NCBI GenBank assembly: GCA_943737045.1
Contig: CALSFV010000022.1
Location: 434,001 to 498,000 of the forward strand
Reading direction: 5' to 3'
Length of the DNA: 64,000 nucleotides
From: Parapristionchus giblindavisi
Taxonomy: Eukaryota > Nematoda > Chromadorea > Rhabditida > Diplogasteridae
The position numbers and the translations under genes are program-made. Positions 30,177-41,359 of this stretch are shown here, one piece after another (the stretch's first letter is position 1; each line of letters opens with the position of its first letter). The notes under the pieces were generated by a model. That model worked only from the letters and a program-made list of their open reading frames with translations. It had not been told where the DNA came from and ran no database searches.

Positions 30177-32971
30177 AAATCCGCCGGTTCAATGATAACT
30201 CAGACAAAAACTCAAAATCCGTTCCACTATCTGCGCTGGTTGCCAATTGTCGCTCTGTAAAGAACAAACTGCCGTACCTTTCCCAAATACTTGCCCGCAA
30301 TCATTTGATTATTTGCCTTACAGAAACTTGGCTGGGGCCATCCTTCCCTAATTCTCTTTTGCTTGACTCATATCACCAAACCTACAATGTATATCGTAGA
30401 GACAGAAACATGAACGGTGGAGGTGTAGCCATCATCATCCACTCATCAATTAGTGCTGTACAAATAGCTAGTGAAGTAGTAAAAGGATCCCATGAATTAG
30501 CTGCCGTAGATATAGATATAAATGGCGATTTACATAGAATTATATGCGCCTATCGTAACCCCAAAGCAACAACTGTTCATACGGATGCACTTATAAAATC
30601 AATAACTGATCTCTGCTCTTGCCCCCAACCTTCCATCATAACAGGTGATTTCAACTTTCCTGATATTAATTGGCTTAAGTTTCCTATGGCTCAAACGGTC
30701 ACACATCCCTCTCAATCATTCCTTGAATTTTGCAGCACATTGAAACTTGCACAGTTGGTCAAAGATCCGACCCACGTACACGGAAATATATTGGATCTAG
30801 TTCTCTGTAATAATCCTAGACTGATAAACCAAATCAAAATTGGCCCGCCGTTTTGTAAGTCTGATCATTATACAATTGATTTCAAGATCTCCATAGAACA
30901 CTCCGTCCCCTCATTCGTATTGAAAAGAGACTACAGAAAAGCAGATTACGATCTCATTAATATACAATTAGCGAATGTAGACTGGACAGGTTTATTCTCT
31001 ACAATTGAGGGAGTGGATCAAATGTATGACATATTACTAGGATTAATCCAAAAATCAATAGATATCCATGTACCATGGACTAGAATAAATGTTACCCATG
31101 GGAAACTCCCTCCCCATATCGAAAGACTCTTGCATAGAAGGTTTTGTGCTTGGCAGAAATCAATCAATAGCCAGGACCCTCTTGATAGTCACAATTTTGA
31201 ACAACTAAATAAGAAGTTCAGGAAAGAATTGGATAGATACCAGAAAACCATAGAACGGAAAATAATCGATAGCGAAGATAGCAATAAGTTCTTTCGGTAT
31301 ATGAAACGCTGCTCAAATAAAGAGAAAGGAGTTGAGGGACTTAAAGACAAAAATGGAATTCTCATCATGGATGACTTAGGTAAGGCCAACCTGCTTGCAA
31401 ATGCATTCGCAGGAGTGTTCACTGTTGATAATGGTACACTACCCCAACTTTCACAACTCCCAACTTTTGGCAATTATCAAGAGCCACTGTTTCTTCGACA
31501 TGAAATATGTGCTCTAATTGAAAAATGGAAGCGATCTTCCTGTCGTACTCCAGAGAACATAGATCTCTCGTTCATTAAGAAAATTGCCGTACCAATAGCT
31601 GAACCACTAGAAATAATCTTTCGTCATTCTTTTGAAACAGGGGTAGTCCCCTCCCCCTGGCGTCACTCCATCGTTACCCCTGTCAAGAAATCACCACCAT
31701 TTTCGGATCCGCTAAACTATAGACCGATTTCTATAACCTCTTTCTTCTGTAGAATATTCGAGCGTTTATTGTGTAAATCTATAATAACTCATTGCGAATC
31801 GTTAGAAATATTCCCAGATGAACAATACGGTTTCAGACAGAAAAGATCGCGCGAGATGCAGATGTTAGAGGTACTAGAGCATTGGACTTCTTCTATCAGT
31901 GAAGGAAAACCGGTTGATGTAATATATTTTGATTTTGCGAAAGCTTTTGATAGAGTATCTCATTCTAAACTACTAATGAAACTTGGTACTGTTGGATTGT
32001 CAGATAAGACAGTTAATTGGATATCCGCCTATTTAAGTAATCGATCCTTCCAGGTTAGAGTCCGTGAAAAGCTATCACAGTCACTTAGTGTTACAAGCGG
32101 TGTCCCACAGGGCTCCGTTTTGGGTCCGCTTCTTTTCCTCATATATACCTCGGAAATCCCTTCACTGGCCCAACAAAACGGAGTTGTAGCTAGAATGTAC
32201 GCAGATGATATAAAAATTTATCGCTCTTTTGAAGCTGGTGATTCCCCGTTACATCTACAAACAGCAATCAATACCATTGTAAAATGGTCAGATGAATGGC
32301 AACTTCCACTCGCTGCACATAAATGTAATTCGCTGCACCTAGGTAGATCTAACCCATTGCGAAAATACATTATCGGAACAGCATCCCTAGAGCAGAGGGA
32401 TTTGGTTAAGGATCTTGGCTTCTTCATTCAGAAGACCCTAACTTTTTCTACCCACAGCAGGCAAACAGCTGCAAAAGCGAAAACTGCATGCCATATAATC
32501 CTAAGAGCTCTGCGCACCAAAAATGCAACCATCCTAGTAAAAACTTATTCAATATATATAAGGCCCATACTTGAAAGTGCATCTACAGTTTTTAATCCAT
32601 ACCAAAAAGGTGACAAAAAGATCTTAGAACGAGTACAGAATTATTTCACTAGACGAGTATTCAAGCGCTGTTTTAATGCAGCGTGGGATTCAATGCCGAA
32701 AGTTTCCCTTAGGAATAAACAACTAAATTTAGATACTCTTGAAAAGCGTAGAGAAGAAATAGATATCAAAGCTGCAATGAAATTTATCAGAGGTAAATAT
32801 AGGATCTCAAATATGAAACCTCACTATTTTCGCCCTTATATCACCCATAATGGCCTCAATTTCAACAACCCAGGCTCACGATTTCATTACAGGCATAATA
32901 GCTTCTTTCCCAGAGCGGCAAGGCTCCTAGTGCAACCGAAAAACCGGATAACTTTCAGTTTCCCTGAGTAA
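30140..32971 (+). CDS. LINE ORF2: APE endonuclease plus reverse transcriptase
   Basis: An open frame of about 943 codons in the -1 frame relative to ORF1. It has no ATG near its start; the first Met is near residue 94, inside the endonuclease. APE-type endonuclease motifs are ANCRSVKNK, CLTETWLG, ITGDFNFPDINW and KSDHYTIDF (about residues 30-250). Reverse transcriptase motifs are LNYRPISI, DEQYGFR, VIYFDFAKAFDRVSH, SGVPQGSVLGPLLFLIY and the catalytic MYADDIK (about 510-720). A thumb/C-terminal region follows (SIYIRPILESASTVFNP). All catalytic residues I can check are present. The enzyme nicks target DNA and primes reverse transcription there. Lack of an ATG implies expression by frameshifting from ORF1. 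Confidence 0.9.
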   Translation: MSSLQWSSGKLVKIRRFNDNSDKNSKSVPLSALVANCRSVKNKLPYLSQILARNHLIICLTETWLGPSFPNSLLLDSYHQTYNVYRRDRNMNGGGVAIIIHSSISAVQIASEVVKGSHELAAVDIDINGDLHRIICAYRNPKATTVHTDALIKSITDLCSCPQPSIITGDFNFPDINWLKFPMAQTVTHPSQSFLEFCSTLKLAQLVKDPTHVHGNILDLVLCNNPRLINQIKIGPPFCKSDHYTIDFKISIEHSVPSFVLKRDYRKADYDLINIQLANVDWTGLFSTIEGVDQMYDILLGLIQKSIDIHVPWTRINVTHGKLPPHIERLLHRRFCAWQKSINSQDPLDSHNFEQLNKKFRKELDRYQKTIERKIIDSEDSNKFFRYMKRCSNKEKGVEGLKDKNGILIMDDLGKANLLANAFAGVFTVDNGTLPQLSQLPTFGNYQEPLFLRHEICALIEKWKRSSCRTPENIDLSFIKKIAVPIAEPLEIIFRHSFETGVVPSPWRHSIVTPVKKSPPFSDPLNYRPISITSFFCRIFERLLCKSIITHCESLEIFPDEQYGFRQKRSREMQMLEVLEHWTSSISEGKPVDVIYFDFAKAFDRVSHSKLLMKLGTVGLSDKTVNWISAYLSNRSFQVRVREKLSQSLSVTSGVPQGSVLGPLLFLIYTSEIPSLAQQNGVVARMYADDIKIYRSFEAGDSPLHLQTAINTIVKWSDEWQLPLAAHKCNSLHLGRSNPLRKYIIGTASLEQRDLVKDLGFFIQKTLTFSTHSRQTAAKAKTACHIILRALRTKNATILVKTYSIYIRPILESASTVFNPYQKGDKKILERVQNYFTRRVFKRCFNAAWDSMPKVSLRNKQLNLDTLEKRREEIDIKAAMKFIRGKYRISNMKPHYFRPYITHNGLNFNNPGSRFHYRHNSFFPRAARLLVQPKNRITFSFPE
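30164..30170 (+). promoter_or_regulatory. candidate -1 ribosomal frameshift heptamer GGGAAAC
   Basis: In the ORF1 frame the codons are CAG-GGA-AAC-TGG-TAA, so G GGA AAC is an X XXY YYZ slippery heptamer four bases before the ORF1 stop codon. Slipping back one base gives GGG-AAA-CTG-GTA, which is exactly the ORF2 frame. A short stem (AACTGG with CCGGTT) is possible but overlaps the heptamer. Confidence 0.6.
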
Positions 32972-33198
32972 AATTGACTAGAATAATATTTGCCTTATCC
33001 CATCTGCACATTGCACTTTCTTCAATGTTCACGTTTCATAGTTTTGTCATATGTCCATCATCAATCATTCGATATAATTTAATTTATTTTCCTGTGCCGT
33101 GTTTTCTTGTAAAACGCATAAATATTATTATAATATATCCATCATGATGCGGTTGGTTTTACCACAACCGAGAAAAGAGTCGGCTGCCACAGGAATGA

Positions 33199-35201
33199 TT
33201 AAGAGCCCGGATCTGTAAGACTCGAGCATTTCGGCCAGATTCCGGACATTTCGCCAAGAATCTTGATTCAGGCCACTGTACTTTATGGGTGTAGGGTACC
33301 TTGGGCCCACATTACAAAATGGTACCCAAAGTGGCCCTAGCAGTGGAACGCGGCGTGCCAGGTGGGCGCCAAGTTTGAAAACTCGATTTTCATATTTTTT
33401 TCAACCGAACAAGCTAGTGTCCAAATTTCTTCGGCATTGTGTTAGGCATGCCCAATGTGCACAGAAACACTATTGAGATTAATTTTAGGCAATTGCTAGA
33501 CTGATTTTTGACCCGAATTTTCGGTTTTTTTCGATTTCTCGGCATCTCAATTTCAATTCCGCAAAAGTTCTCTAGTATATCCATGTAGCCCAACTACTAG
33601 TGCATGTAACCCTGCTAGGCGGAAATCGATCTTGGATTGCGCGTGTCAGAAAAAATCGGTCTGAGTGTTTCCAACTTGACTCAGAAGCGTTATTTCATGA
33701 TTTTTTGCTGTATTTTCCAAACGATTAGTGCGGAATTGTGGTCTACTCAAAGATTAGAGGTGAGACGAGTAAAATGACACAAGAAGCCCATCACTTGGAT
33801 CAATTTGAAAATTTCGATTTTCACGACCCGGGGGTCATGGTAGAAAATTTCAAAATTTCTCAAGTTTGAAATGTTTTCATTTATGTGGCTTCTTGTGAAG
33901 TACTAATGATGTGAATAATATTCAGCCAATGCTCAATGGCTGATCTCTCCTTTCAACCATTTTACGAAAATTTTCGTTCTGAATGCGTGCGAAAAATCTG
34001 AATTGTGTTTGAATCAGTTTCCAACTTGTTTTCCGTAACATTCTGTTATATTACTTTGCAATGTACATAATCAATTTGAAAATCGTTTAATTTCAAAAAT
34101 TCAAAAAATTCAAATTGAGTGCCTACTTTTTCGGCAAATTTCTGAAATATTGCATTTTTTCGACTCGAATGCCGCGACAATTAGCAAATAACAGTGACAA
34201 TGTGATGTTTCATGATGAGTAAACATAGTAGAACTGAAATCCCGGCATTCGGCTCACTTTTGAAAAAATCGATTTCCATGACCCCGGGGTCATGGCACAA
34301 AAAAATGAATTTTCAAAAATAAACGATTTTCATATTGATTATGTACATTGCAAAGTACTTAGATAGAATGTTACAGAAAGTAAGTTGGAAACTGATTCAA
34401 GCACAATTCTGACTTTTCGCACGCATTCAACATGAATCTTTTCGAAAAAATGGTTGAAAGGAAAGATCAGCCATTGAGCATTGGCTGAATATTATTCACA
34501 TCATTAGTACTTCACAAGAAGCCACATAAATGAAAACATTTCTAACTTGACAAATTTTGAAATTTTCGACCATGACCACCGGGTCATGAAAATCGAAATT
34601 TTCAAATTGATCCAAGTGATGGGGTTCTTGTGTCATTTTACTAGTCTCACCTCTAAACTTTGAGTAGACCACAATTCCGCACTAATCGTTTTGAAAATAC
34701 AGCAAAAAATTATGAAACAACGAGTCTGAGTCAAGTTGGAGACGATCAGACCGATTTTTTCCGACACGCGCAATCCAAGATCGATTTCCGCCTAGCAGGG
34801 TTACATGCACTAGTAGTTGGGCTACATGGATATACTAGAGAACTTTTGCGGAATTGAAATTGAGATGCCGAGAAATCGAAAAAAACCGAAAATTCGGGTC
34901 AAAAATCAGTCTAGCAATTGCCTAAAATTAATCTCAATAGTGTTTCTGTGCACATTGGGCATGCCTAACACAATGCCGAAGAAATTTGGACACTAGCTTG
35001 TTCGGTTGAAAAAATATGAAAATCGAGTTTTCAAACTTGGCGCCCACCTGGCACGCCGCGTTCCACTGCTAGGGCCACTTTGGGTACCATTTTGTAATGT
35101 GGGCCCAAGGTACCCTACACCCATAAAGTACAGTGGCCTGAATCAAAATTCTTGGCGAAATGTCCGGACAATGCTCGAGTCTTACAGATCCGAGCTCTTA
35201 A
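33199..35201. mobile_element. 2-kb foldback element at TTAA
   Basis: TTAAGAGCCCGGATCTGTAA on the left and its complement ending GAGCTCTTAA on the right bound two long inverted arms (33199-34150 and 34260-35201). The inner part (about 33700-34690) is shared with the foldback at 52869-54863, including the unique centre. The outer 500 bp of each arm is different (GGGTACCTTGGGCCCACATT is found only here). Confidence 0.85.
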
Positions 35202-35988
35202 TAAGAGAGGAGAGAGCAGAGGGGAGGGGGGGGGGGGGCGAAATCAAAGAAGTGCCGAAATTTATGTGCATTTTTATGTTATTTTATATGTTAATCATTT
35301 TTATTCAATAAAGTGCACGCTGAGCATATGCGTGTTGCAAGATGTCTACATGTGTTTCGAGAAAAAAAATGGACGGAATAACATTTCTTGACGGACCTCT
35401 GAAACTCACACCGCACATGATATGAGTTGAAGTGTAACAAGGAAGCCTAGACAAGCTCACTCGAGACTAACTTTATCAACATAAGAGGAGGTTTATATAG
35501 GGGAATGGGTCATGAGGAATGACGAAGCAAATGAAATGAGGGGAGATAATTCTGGCACGATCTCCCTCCTGCGAGCGGTCTACACGGGGGGACCCAACTA
35601 TATGTGAGCCTCATACCTGCAATGAATACACGTTACCACATTAGGAGATAACGAAATCAATTTCACAATGAATTTGCGAAAAGAGTAAGCTATTACAACA
35701 GTACATAAGCACAACGGCTGTGCGGGAAAAGAAGTAGAGAAATCGGGAAAATATAACGCATCGCACTTGTTCTGTATTTATATTGAAATATTACCCGTCG
35801 CATGATCTGACCCACCTTCGGGCCAGATTTATACTCTGTCAATATAATTACAATTCCATATCCATTCATTTTAATCGATTCAATGGATAGTGGAAGGACT
35901 ACAGAGTGAGGAAGCCACAGCATCTCGTGCACTACCATAAATTTGAGAATTAAAAGAACAAGTAAGTAGCTCCGTACTCATATTTCAT
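35202..35988. other. no recognised gene; poly-G run
   Basis: A G-rich tract (GGGGAGGGGGGGGGGGGC) sits at 35220-35238. GTGATCTGACCCACC-like sequence near 35800 is a fragment of the TGGGTCAGATT satellite. No exons are supported. Confidence 0.4.
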
Positions 35989-35990
35989 TA

Positions 35991-36326
35991 CACTGAGAGC
36001 AAACTTACCTGGCAAATCGTTACCCAAACACATTTGCATGGCAAACAATTACCCCAACTGTTGAATCCAGCTTCTTGCGGTACTTTTGCTGAGAACAAAT
36101 TAGATGCAAATAAAGAGGAAAGATTATATCGAATCAAGGGTGACATGATGTGTTGATCTAACTAGCATTCCACTTTAATTTATTTATATATTTATCAAAA
36201 TAATGGGTGATCTGGCTCTCCAAAATGCATGGGTAATCAGAATACCCCAAATATGGGCAAATGGATACCCCGATACACGTTGTTGGGTAACGATTACCCC
36301 ATATTTGGGCAAGTTTGCTCTCAGTG
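35991..36326. mobile_element. TA-flanked MITE, CACTGAGAGCAAACTT ends
   Basis: Termini CACTGAGAGCAAACTTACC and GGCAAGTTTGCTCTCAGTG are inverted and flanked by TA. The body has pairs such as TTACCCAAACAC and GGGTAACGATTACCCC. No coding sequence. Confidence 0.75.
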
Positions 36327-36477
36327 TATCAATCGATAGTCTTCTTTCACCTTATATATTATCTATTAAAATAGAAATAGATGATAATGGGCATGCAAAT
36401 GTACTAAAAGAATTGGGTATTAGTTAAGTTATTCGTGTGAAACTCAATTATATCATGAAATAGTTGTCTGATTGCAG

Positions 36478-37908
36478 GTGATCCAAATTGAAGAGAACAT
36501 GGATACTGAGGAATAGGAATTTAAAATGAAGAAGAATGGAGTGGTAGAGATGATAAAGGGATTGGAACATATGAGAATCAAGTTGGTTTTTATTGATTTA
36601 TCGATTAGCGAATATCTTCTTCAAAATTCAAACGTAGTTGAATTGTCTCAAGCAGTAGGACAAGTATATATTCTATCCGAAGAGAATATTACATTTAGAA
36701 CGCAAGAGGAGGTGATAGAGATCGATGATAGAAATTATTGATTAGATTGAGAAGAGATGAGCATACTTGTTGTAGATTGATATATTGAAGAATCAATTGA
36801 GAAATATTCAAGAAAAGAATGAAAGATTGAGAAATATAGAGAGAAGAGAAGATGGAAATGAACATCAACATGAAAGAACTGCTATACTAGAGGTATTGGT
36901 TGATTGATTGAAAAAAAAGTTTTATCAGAATTTATTTTGTTTTTTTAGGAACCATTACGAAATGCAGATGATATGGCAGCTAAAGTAATGAGAGGAGAAG
37001 CTGCGAGGATCGATGTATTAAAAGAGAAAAATTATCGATTGAAGCTATCGATTCTTGTAAGTGGTACTGTAGGTATGAGGGTAATTGATTGATTAATTAA
37101 GATTAAAAGGGATATCTACATCAATGATGATATAATAAGGAATCTTGAAGGAGAACTTGAAATTGAAACAATGTATGCCATGATATCTTGTATTGTATGC
37201 TCGTTATGAATATATTAGAATATGATTTGAATTGATTATCTTGTATAGGAAATACTGCAGAAATTTAACAATTGTGAATTTCGATACATGATGTTTTTCG
37301 TTTGTACCGCTAGATTTTTATTGCTGTGATCGTTTCATCGTTTGTTCTCGTTCCTTGGCAGGTTCACGTTTGTTTAATTTAAAAACCATACATATTTACG
37401 TCAATAAATCGTTTTTTATTCACTGACAGTAATTCTGAATATAGAACAAGTAAGAATAGAGAAGGTAGAAAAGAGCCTAATAACAGCTAGAAAAAAGGCA
37501 AGGAATTGTTTAAAAAATGCTAGAAAAAATGTATTTCACAGTCAAAGAAAAGGCGGGAAACAGCTAAAAGCTATGAAAAAGCTAGAAAACAGCTACAAAA
37601 AATACATTTCGCTGGCTGTGACATGTATTTTTTGTGACATTTCACATGCATGCGTTGTAGCTGTCAAATGTATTTTTTCTAGCTGTAAAATGTATGCGTT
37701 GTTTTACCTGAGAAGTTAACTGTGAAATTTCTTTTTTTAATGAAAGTTCCATCACTGAAACCTTTCATATTTTCATTAAACCCCATAATTGTTTACATTT
37801 TCAGAGAGTTCACCTGCAACGGTAGATGCACTGCGTGATGGACAAATCTACTATGATGAAGAGATGAAGATTGATTATGAAAATATCAAGATACCCTTTC
37901 TACGATAG
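36478..37908 (+). CDS. coiled-coil protein gene, five exons, with an in-frame TAG near its start
   Basis: The family is not recognised. Exons: 36478-36705, 36776-36892, 36949-37056, 37102-37172 and a last exon from about 37809 to TAG at 37906. Internal exons have canonical sites and matching phase; the intron at 37057-37101 is 45 nt. The protein is rich in Glu, Lys, Leu and Ile (LKNQLRNIQEKNERLRNIER, then RIDVLKEKNYRLKL, then IRNLEGELEIE), predicting a coiled coil, and ends IDYENIKIPFLR. Exon 1 is open in one frame from the TTGCAG acceptor except for a TAG at 36514-36516. So either translation starts at ATG 36526 or this is a pseudogene. The last junction (acceptor choice within CAGAGAG) is the least certain. 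Exons upstream of the MITE were not found. Confidence 0.5.
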
Positions 37909-38210
37909 TTTTGACCATCCCCATATTGCTACTCAACGTACCCCATTCCTCACCACTTTTTTCGTTTTGAATTATTCAGATTGTTTAGTACGTATTTTAT
38001 CCATTCACGTTTGTCTATTTATTGATTTCATTCACTATTGATCCAATTTGTTACATTTTCTATTACCACTCCCTCGCTCCTCCTTTTTGTTGGTGTGTAT
38101 CGTGTTTATCGTTCCCCCTGCATAGTCATATCCTAGTGTATTAGCAAGTTTGTTGATTTTTCGCCCGTACTCTATTGGTTTGATTCAATCTCGCTGATTT
38201 GTCTTATGCA

Positions 38211-38216
38211 AATAAA
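38211..38216 (+). promoter_or_regulatory. polyadenylation signal AATAAA
   Basis: The first good AATAAA after the TAG of the coiled-coil gene, 303 nt downstream, followed by an A-rich stretch. Confidence 0.4.
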
Positions 38217-38915
38217 GTATCATTCTTTTAAAAAAAAACCTATACACAAAAAGGCCCTTCAGAAAAGTCCAAAAAATGATTTGGTACGGCGGCTGGAGTC
38301 CCAACATTCACGCGCAATATAAAAGCAAAGAAAAGAAAGAAAGAAAAAGAATTGTACAAAGATCACTAACCTCATCTTCATACGATCGTTGTGGAGCACT
38401 TTGGCTCCTTGATCCGGTTGATCTGTAATTTTACTATAATTTCTAGGAGACAAAGGAGACGAATACCAGCTAGTCTTTCACTGTCAGGGCACTCTTTCAT
38501 TCGTGCGCTATATCTACCATGCTACAGCAACATTTGAGAGGAACACGCTCGCTCATTCTCGTGCACTCTATAGCGACCGTGGATAATATTTGAGATGTCA
38601 AAAATCGACACTGATCGAATTTTCCTATGAGAGTTTCAGAGGTCTGTCGAAAATGGACATTCGTCAAATAAATCGATAGTAAATAAATCGATAGAAAATT
38701 TTTTTCCTATAACATCTTTCCAAGGTTACGGTAGTCAGAGTGGATACTGTAGAAATGATCAAATACAATTCAATAATAATAATAATAATGTAACTCAGTA
38801 TAACCTTGTAATCATCACGTCAAACTTCGAGTTGTGCATCAGTAAAATGATGATGATTCGAGTGATATAAGCACTGACAATGAAATTTACTTTATTTAAA
38901 TGACGTTTCAATGAT
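38217..38915. other. no recognised gene
   Basis: Contains GATTTGGTACGGCGGC and CGCTCGCTCATTC sequence also found near 22255-22405, so part is a dispersed repeat. No exon structure. Confidence 0.35.
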
Positions 38916-38916
38916 A

Positions 38917-39076
38917 TTACATTCACAGAAAAAAATCCTAGCTTATGTATGTGCTTCTGTGCACCAAACACTAAACGGATAGGGCTTCAAGCCCTTGAAT
39001 TTCAGGGTTTCAAAGCCCTACTCGTATTCAGTGCATTTGAGTACATGAGATAGTGTTTTTTTTTCTGTGAGTGTAA
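38917..39076. mobile_element. short MITE, TTACATTCACAGAAAAAAA ends
   Basis: TTACATTCACAGAAAAAAA on the left pairs with TTTTTTTTCTGTGAGTGTAA on the right. The centre has an inverted AGGGCTTCAAGCCCT. Confidence 0.65.
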
Positions 39077-39225
39077 CGCATCATCATCAGATAGGATAAA
39101 TTACATACACAAACCGATAAAGAGATTGAAAAGGCAAAAAGGAGTCAACAACATATATGAGAAACAAGCAACGTATTGAATAGTCTGCGGATATGGGATG
39201 AATGATGGGACGCTAATCAGTGGGG

Positions 39226-39362
39226 CGAGGGAGAGGGAGAGGGAGAGGGAGAGGGAGAGGGAGAGGGAGAGGGAGAGGGAGAGGGAGAGGGAGAGGGAGA
39301 GGGAGAGGGAGAGGGAGAGGGAGAGGGAGAGGGAGAGGGAGAGGGAGAGGGAGAGGGAGAGG
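39226..39362 (+). repeat. (GAGGGA)n array
   Basis: About 22 uninterrupted copies of the hexamer, the same unit as the 14264 array read on the other strand. G3 tracts every six bases could form quadruplexes on the plus strand. Confidence 0.95.
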
Positions 39363-40411
39363 AATGGCTATTCGAATGTTTTCCAACTGAAAGTGTTATG
39401 AAAGGAGATGAATGGTGACTCATCTGAACTCTCTTCGACTTCCCTTCTATTTCGTCTTTCCCATTCCTCTCCTTTGTTTTTCTATGAAGGAACGACTGAG
39501 AGAGAGAGGGGTTAGAATTGGGTGGAGACCAGAAACCAGCAGATATCCCTGTGGCACGCGGAAGGGCGCCAGGGTACCTATTATTCATCTGATACAAATC
39601 TGATATGATAAATGAATTGCATTAAAGCTCAGAAAAATTTCATTTATTAAAATTTCAGTGCAATAAACAGAAAGACGTCACAACAATGATAGCTACACCT
39701 TAAAATAGAAAACAATAATTTATCCAATTATTGTAATTCTTCTATTCCGATTTCTCCATCCACAATCTGCACTGCTTTCGGGTGTGCTCGCCCAAGTACC
39801 ATGACTCACCCGGGATCACGCGCCAATTGTCACTGCAATAATAAGAATAATAATAAATATTTATCGTTTCGTACAATTTACTGGCAAATTTTTAATGACG
39901 AACTTGAATTGCAAATTGGAAACTATCCGCTCTGGCTCTCTCACTCTCTCGCTTTCTTTGTCTACGAGAGATCATTGCCAGAGAGAGAGAGGAGAGATTG
40001 AGAGAGAGTTTAAAATTAGCACGTAAAGACACATGCCAAGCTAATTTAAAACTCTGAGCTCTGGCCACAGTCTCTCGCTTTCCTTGTTTACGAGGGAGCA
40101 TTGCCAGAGCGGATTGACGCGAAATTCGGATAAGTTTGTATCAAAAAGTTTCAATAGAATAGTGTATTTCTGCGGTTGAAGCGATTTCAGAGGCTTTCTA
40201 TTGAGCGATTATCATTAAAATGAATTTGCAGATTAGAAATCCTTACGTTTTGTCCACTTTAGGAGACGTTTCTCCCTCGAACTTGATCCACTCTGTCGAG
40301 AAACTGGACATGGTCTTATTGTTATATAATTTTTTTAAAGATTTATCACTTTAAAATATGTAGAATCATCCTCCAAATTCATCTAGTTCAGTGATATTTC
40401 ATTGATTTCAG

Positions 40412-40485
40412 TCCAGAGCTCTCCCACCAGTGAGGACGACCGCTCCATTCGATCGAAAATATCGAAATGGAGGGGGTTGGGGGTT
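40412..40485 (+). CDS. possible upstream exon, conserved in duplicate
   Basis: After a TTTCAG acceptor both copies share a frame reading QSSP..., then SEDDRSIRSKISKWRG. Copy 2 (61600-61710) has 16 extra codons (ILRRARGAFRPRGHRPP replacing T), an in-frame length difference. No good donor was fixed; G-rich sequence follows. It may be an upstream exon of the spectrin-like gene or chance. Confidence 0.25.
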
Positions 40486-40862
40486 GAGGGGGGGGGGGGT
40501 GGCCAGAAACCGAAGAAGTTCCTGCAACCCTATAATGTGTACTTTTTTTCTTATTTAATATAAGCGAGCTTACCCAGCCACACTGTCCTCACTGCCCATG
40601 CTCACGCTGAATCTGTACGGCTTCGCAGCGAATCGAGCCTCATCAAACATATGTTTTTTTATTTTATTTTATTTACAAACATATTTTATATTTTATATTT
40701 CGGATTTTTTATGAAACGGATTGATGATAGACACAATAGTGGGATAGATGAGTGGTTGCGTATTGTCCTTTAAATAAATAATAATCTTTATAATAATTTA
40801 ACAATTTTTAATTCGAAATTTAATTTAATTTAATTTTTAATGAAAATGTTCAATGTTTGCAG

Positions 40863-41076
40863 TCTCTCGACGTAAACTACACCTATTCCTGACACCTTGG
40901 TATGCAACAATCGATAATCGATACACAGTATCGCACATCAGGATCAGTAGTAATAGACAAGTGAGCGAGAAGACAGATGATGTAGTGTCCGTATCCGATT
41001 CGACCACGTGTGCACAGCGTTTCTCTAACACAGGGACAGCGCGCATCGAAAATTTGGCAAAATGCCAAAGAAATTA
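40863..41076 (+). CDS. possible upstream exon, broken in duplicate
   Basis: A TTTGCAG acceptor is followed by about 70 open codons: SRRKLHLFLTPWYATIDNRY, then SEKTDDVVSVSDSTTCAQRF, then NLAKCQRNYG, ending near GTGGTACC. The second copy at 62098-62310 has a TGA where this copy reads SSNRQ. Composition is protein-like; the family is not recognised. Confidence 0.3.
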
Positions 41077-41359
41077 CGGTGTGGTACCACACTTTGTGTG
41101 CCTTCGTCGTCTCTTACTTTTGCATACTCTTTCGGTTGTCTCCAGACTGCAAATATAAGAGTGTAATCATGAAACGTGGCGTGACGACCTCAGGCAAATT
41201 GTTTTGAATCTAATCAGAGCAATTTTAGAAGAAACTAGGGCTAAATTAGATTCAAAAATCACTTTGATTAGATACAAAAAAACGTTCTGACTAGATTCAA
41301 AAAGACTTTAAATCCTCCCCTATTTTGAACGGCAAACGATTTGACTACGTTCTCGGATA

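Larger units (their letters stand above)
29133..32971 (+). mobile_element. CR1/Jockey-type non-LTR retrotransposon (LINE), apparently intact
   Basis: Two overlapping uninterrupted ORFs encode a coiled-coil RNA-binding-type ORF1 protein and an endonuclease/reverse transcriptase ORF2 protein. The order and motifs match the CR1/Jockey group. No stop or frameshift interrupts either ORF outside their overlap, so the copy looks young. Its 3' end lies somewhere before the foldback element at 33199. No poly-A tail or clear target duplication was seen, which is usual for CR1-like elements. The exact 5' end is uncertain. Confidence 0.85.
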
